Shown here piece after piece: positions 62,378 through 64,000 of a stretch of 64,000 bases of DNA. Each line of letters opens with the position of its first letter. Position 1 is the first letter of the stretch. Source of the stretch: Chryseobacterium artocarpi (lineage in GTDB: Bacteria; Bacteroidota; Bacteroidia; Flavobacteriales; Weeksellaceae); the NCBI RefSeq assembly GCF_001684975.1, contig NZ_MAYH01000045.1, positions 372,001 through 436,000 of the forward strand. Reading direction: 5' to 3'. Under the pieces are notes generated by a model that worked only from the letters and a program-made list of their open reading frames with translations, was not told the DNA's origin and searched no databases. Both the position numbers and the translations under genes were made by a program.

Positions 62378-62479
62378 AGAGGAAAAGTTATGGGTTGTTA
62401 GTTGTTTTGAATGGTCAAATTGTAATCATGTATTAAATTGAAATATTGATAATTTTTGAATTATGTTTGTTTTAAAGCG

Positions 62480-64000
62480 TTATTCTCTGTTTTTTACCAA
62501 TACCCAGCCTGAATATTTGGTTTCTGTATTGGCTTTGTTATTTTCGTTCCATGAAATAGTATACCAGTAAGTTCCTGTAGGTATCCTTTTTCCTGAAGCG
62601 GTACCGTCCCATGTGAAGTTTCTTATCTTATTTGCTTCATGGATTTTGTTTCCATATCTGTCATATACCACAAAAAGCAAGTTTCTCTTATAAGCTAATG
62701 CGGAATAATCTATAAAATCATTTACATTATCACCATTTGGCGTTATGGCATTGATGAGGTTTGGAATAGTGATCTGAATATGAACAGGTACACAATTGTA
62801 GAAATCCTTCACGAAAATTTTTACTTCACCTCGGGCTAAACCTGTGAAAGTATTGGAAGTCTGCCAATCAGCTCCGTTCAGAGAATACTGATATGGTGGA
62901 GTTCCTCCTGTTGCATTGACTGTGATTGCATTATTATTAATGTCAACACTTGAAATAACAGGATTGGGAGATGACATTACCTTTACAATCTGAGTGGTAT
63001 AACAATTTCCGGTTTTTAATTTTACCCAATATTCACCCACTCCTATATTTTTAATAGATGAAGATGTTTCTCCGGTACTCCATAGGTATTCGCTAAAACC
63101 AGGACCTGCATCCAGATCCGTTTTTTCTTCAATACAAATAGTTTTATCCTTTAATATTGACGATTTTACTGGGGGAATAACAAAAAGATTGATCTTAGCA
63201 AGAGAAAAACAACCGTTTGCATCCGTTACTTTTGCATAAACTGCTGTGCTTACGGACATGTATTGTAGCGGGTTGATAATTTCATTCGTGCCGTTAAGTG
63301 CATTGGCAACTGAAGTGTAGTATTTTTTACTGAATCCTGTCGTTAAAGAAGTTACATCGGCTGTTGTCAGATCGAAAACTGCATTGAAGATATTTCCTTC
63401 AATAAAACAAGATTGGAGCGTTGCTTCCTTTATAGGTGTTTCAGGATAAAATGTAAGGGTGATTTTTGCCGTGCCTACACACCCTTGCGGGGTTGTTACT
63501 TTTACATATACAATTCCTGGAGGGGATGAGTAAGTGTCAGGAAATAGTATTTCATTAGTTCCTGCATTCAGATCATCCAGGGTTTTGTAATATTTTTTAC
63601 CAACTCCCGGAATATCTGTTACAGCAGCAGAATTAAGATTAAAAATAGCAGTTCCTGCTTTGTTGTTATTACATCCAATGAGTGTTTTATCTTCAGCTTT
63701 CAAGGGGGCTAGTGTCAACAGGATTTTTCCATCAGGGTTGTCACAGAGAACACCTGCGTTATCTTTTATGACTACGGTTACAGTTGTATTGGCGTTGAAT
63801 TGATAATTCGTGGGATTAGAAATAGGAGTGGAGCTTCCTAAAGGATAATAAGTGAAAGTGTAATTTGAAGGATTATTGATAAACTGAGAATTAAAACTTG
63901 TCAAATTTACGCTCCCATAGCCTGTGGTAGGGTTGGGGCAGAAAGATTGAGTTGCCGAGTTATTTAAGATAGAAACCTTATCGGTATATATTTTAACATT
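62480..64000 (-). CDS. T9SS type B surface protein, paralogue of the previous gene, N-terminus outside window
   Basis: The frame stays open to the window edge (507 codons readable to base 64000), so the gene starts beyond it; an internal TTG at 63904 is not the start. Residues near the edge (IYTDKVSILNN, TGYGSVNLTSFNSQF) align with the end of the lectin domain of the upstream paralogue (VFVDKVPILNN, TGHGTVDLTSYNSQF). Two 85-residue modules, the SprB-like segment and a type B sorting domain (ITPNGDNVNDFIDY, WDGTASGKRIPTGTYWY) follow in the same order. The pair is a tandem duplication. It ends 103 bases before the other gene's start. Confidence 0.87.
   Translation of the reverse strand, partial: NVKIYTDKVSILNNSATQSFCPNPTTGYGSVNLTSFNSQFINNPSNYTFTYYPLGSSTPISNPTNYQFNANTTVTVVIKDNAGVLCDNPDGKILLTLAPLKAEDKTLIGCNNNKAGTAIFNLNSAAVTDIPGVGKKYYKTLDDLNAGTNEILFPDTYSSPPGIVYVKVTTPQGCVGTAKITLTFYPETPIKEATLQSCFIEGNIFNAVFDLTTADVTSLTTGFSKKYYTSVANALNGTNEIINPLQYMSVSTAVYAKVTDANGCFSLAKINLFVIPPVKSSILKDKTICIEEKTDLDAGPGFSEYLWSTGETSSSIKNIGVGEYWVKLKTGNCYTTQIVKVMSSPNPVISSVDINNNAITVNATGGTPPYQYSLNGADWQTSNTFTGLARGEVKIFVKDFYNCVPVHIQITIPNLINAITPNGDNVNDFIDYSALAYKRNLLFVVYDRYGNKIHEANKIRNFTWDGTASGKRIPTGTYWYTISWNENNKANTETKYSGWVLVKNRE

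Noticed and set aside
63902..63904. TTG as the start of the last gene
   Set aside because: The frame stays open to base 64000 and the extra codons align with the paralogue, so the gene simply runs off the window.

Overview
The window comes from a low-GC member of the Bacteroidota, class Flavobacteriia, most like Chryseobacterium or Elizabethkingia. The evidence is the gene content: type IX secretion (T9SS) sorting domains of both type A and type B, exosortase XrtF with its partner protein, DUF4271/DUF4293/DUF4296/DUF6146-type proteins, TonB receptors, a GH92/GH125/Endo-F-like glycosidase set, and many promoters of the Bacteroidota form TTTG-N18-22-TAnnTTTG with few Shine-Dalgarno sequences. 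I see no rRNA, tRNA, CRISPR array, phage or intact insertion sequence. Most of the window is a compact chromosomal backbone.

Layout. Bases 1-6717 hold a plus-strand mannose and N-glycan locus: the end of a GH125 alpha-1,6-mannosidase, an Endo-H/F1-like GH18 enzyme with Fn3, LamG and T9SS domains, a ROK kinase, a GH92 alpha-mannosidase and a sugar-phosphate-isomerase-like cupin. Bases 6969-10770 (minus) are a metal-handling operon: a repeat-bearing lipoprotein, a small Cys-rich protein, and a TonB receptor with two fused HMA domains. Bases 10843-13206 are a two-component system. Bases 14021-16578 are three tandem paralogous secreted proteins. Bases 17133-21650 contain an oligopeptidase B-like S9 peptidase and a four-module T9SS protein.

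Bases 21821-39232 are mainly housekeeping: hemD with DUF4271, a dolichol-phosphate-mannose-synthase-like GT2, tgt, an LptF/G permease, birA, rsfS, ftsH, a LUD protein, cdsA and a phosphatidylserine decarboxylase, an MsbA-like exporter, an M28 peptidase, rho and superoxide dismutase. Bases 39300-46336 place a secreted endonuclease/exonuclease/phosphatase enzyme divergently from a TonB receptor and a DUF5689 lipoprotein, which suggests scavenging of nucleic acids or phosphoesters. Bases 47236-50255 (minus) carry an AmgK-like sugar kinase, a free-standing RapZ C-terminal domain, a MurU-like nucleotidyltransferase and a LOG-family protein. I read this as a cell-wall sugar recycling unit with a possible built-in sensor. 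Then come xrtF and its partner, a CDF transporter, asd, a four-helix membrane protein, a large TonB receptor, nitroreductase-nadB-nadC, and two tandem T9SS type B giants, the second cut by the window end.

The points most worth a second look are the AmgK/RapZ-C/MurU/LOG operon, a tRNA-guanine transglycosylase lacking its zinc cysteines, the double-HMA TonB receptor with its Cys-rich and HGQPGHRCD-repeat partners, the interleaved divergent promoters of rho and the DUF4293 gene, and the TonB/DUF5689/nuclease divergon. All functional calls are by reading motifs and recalling families; no database search was run.
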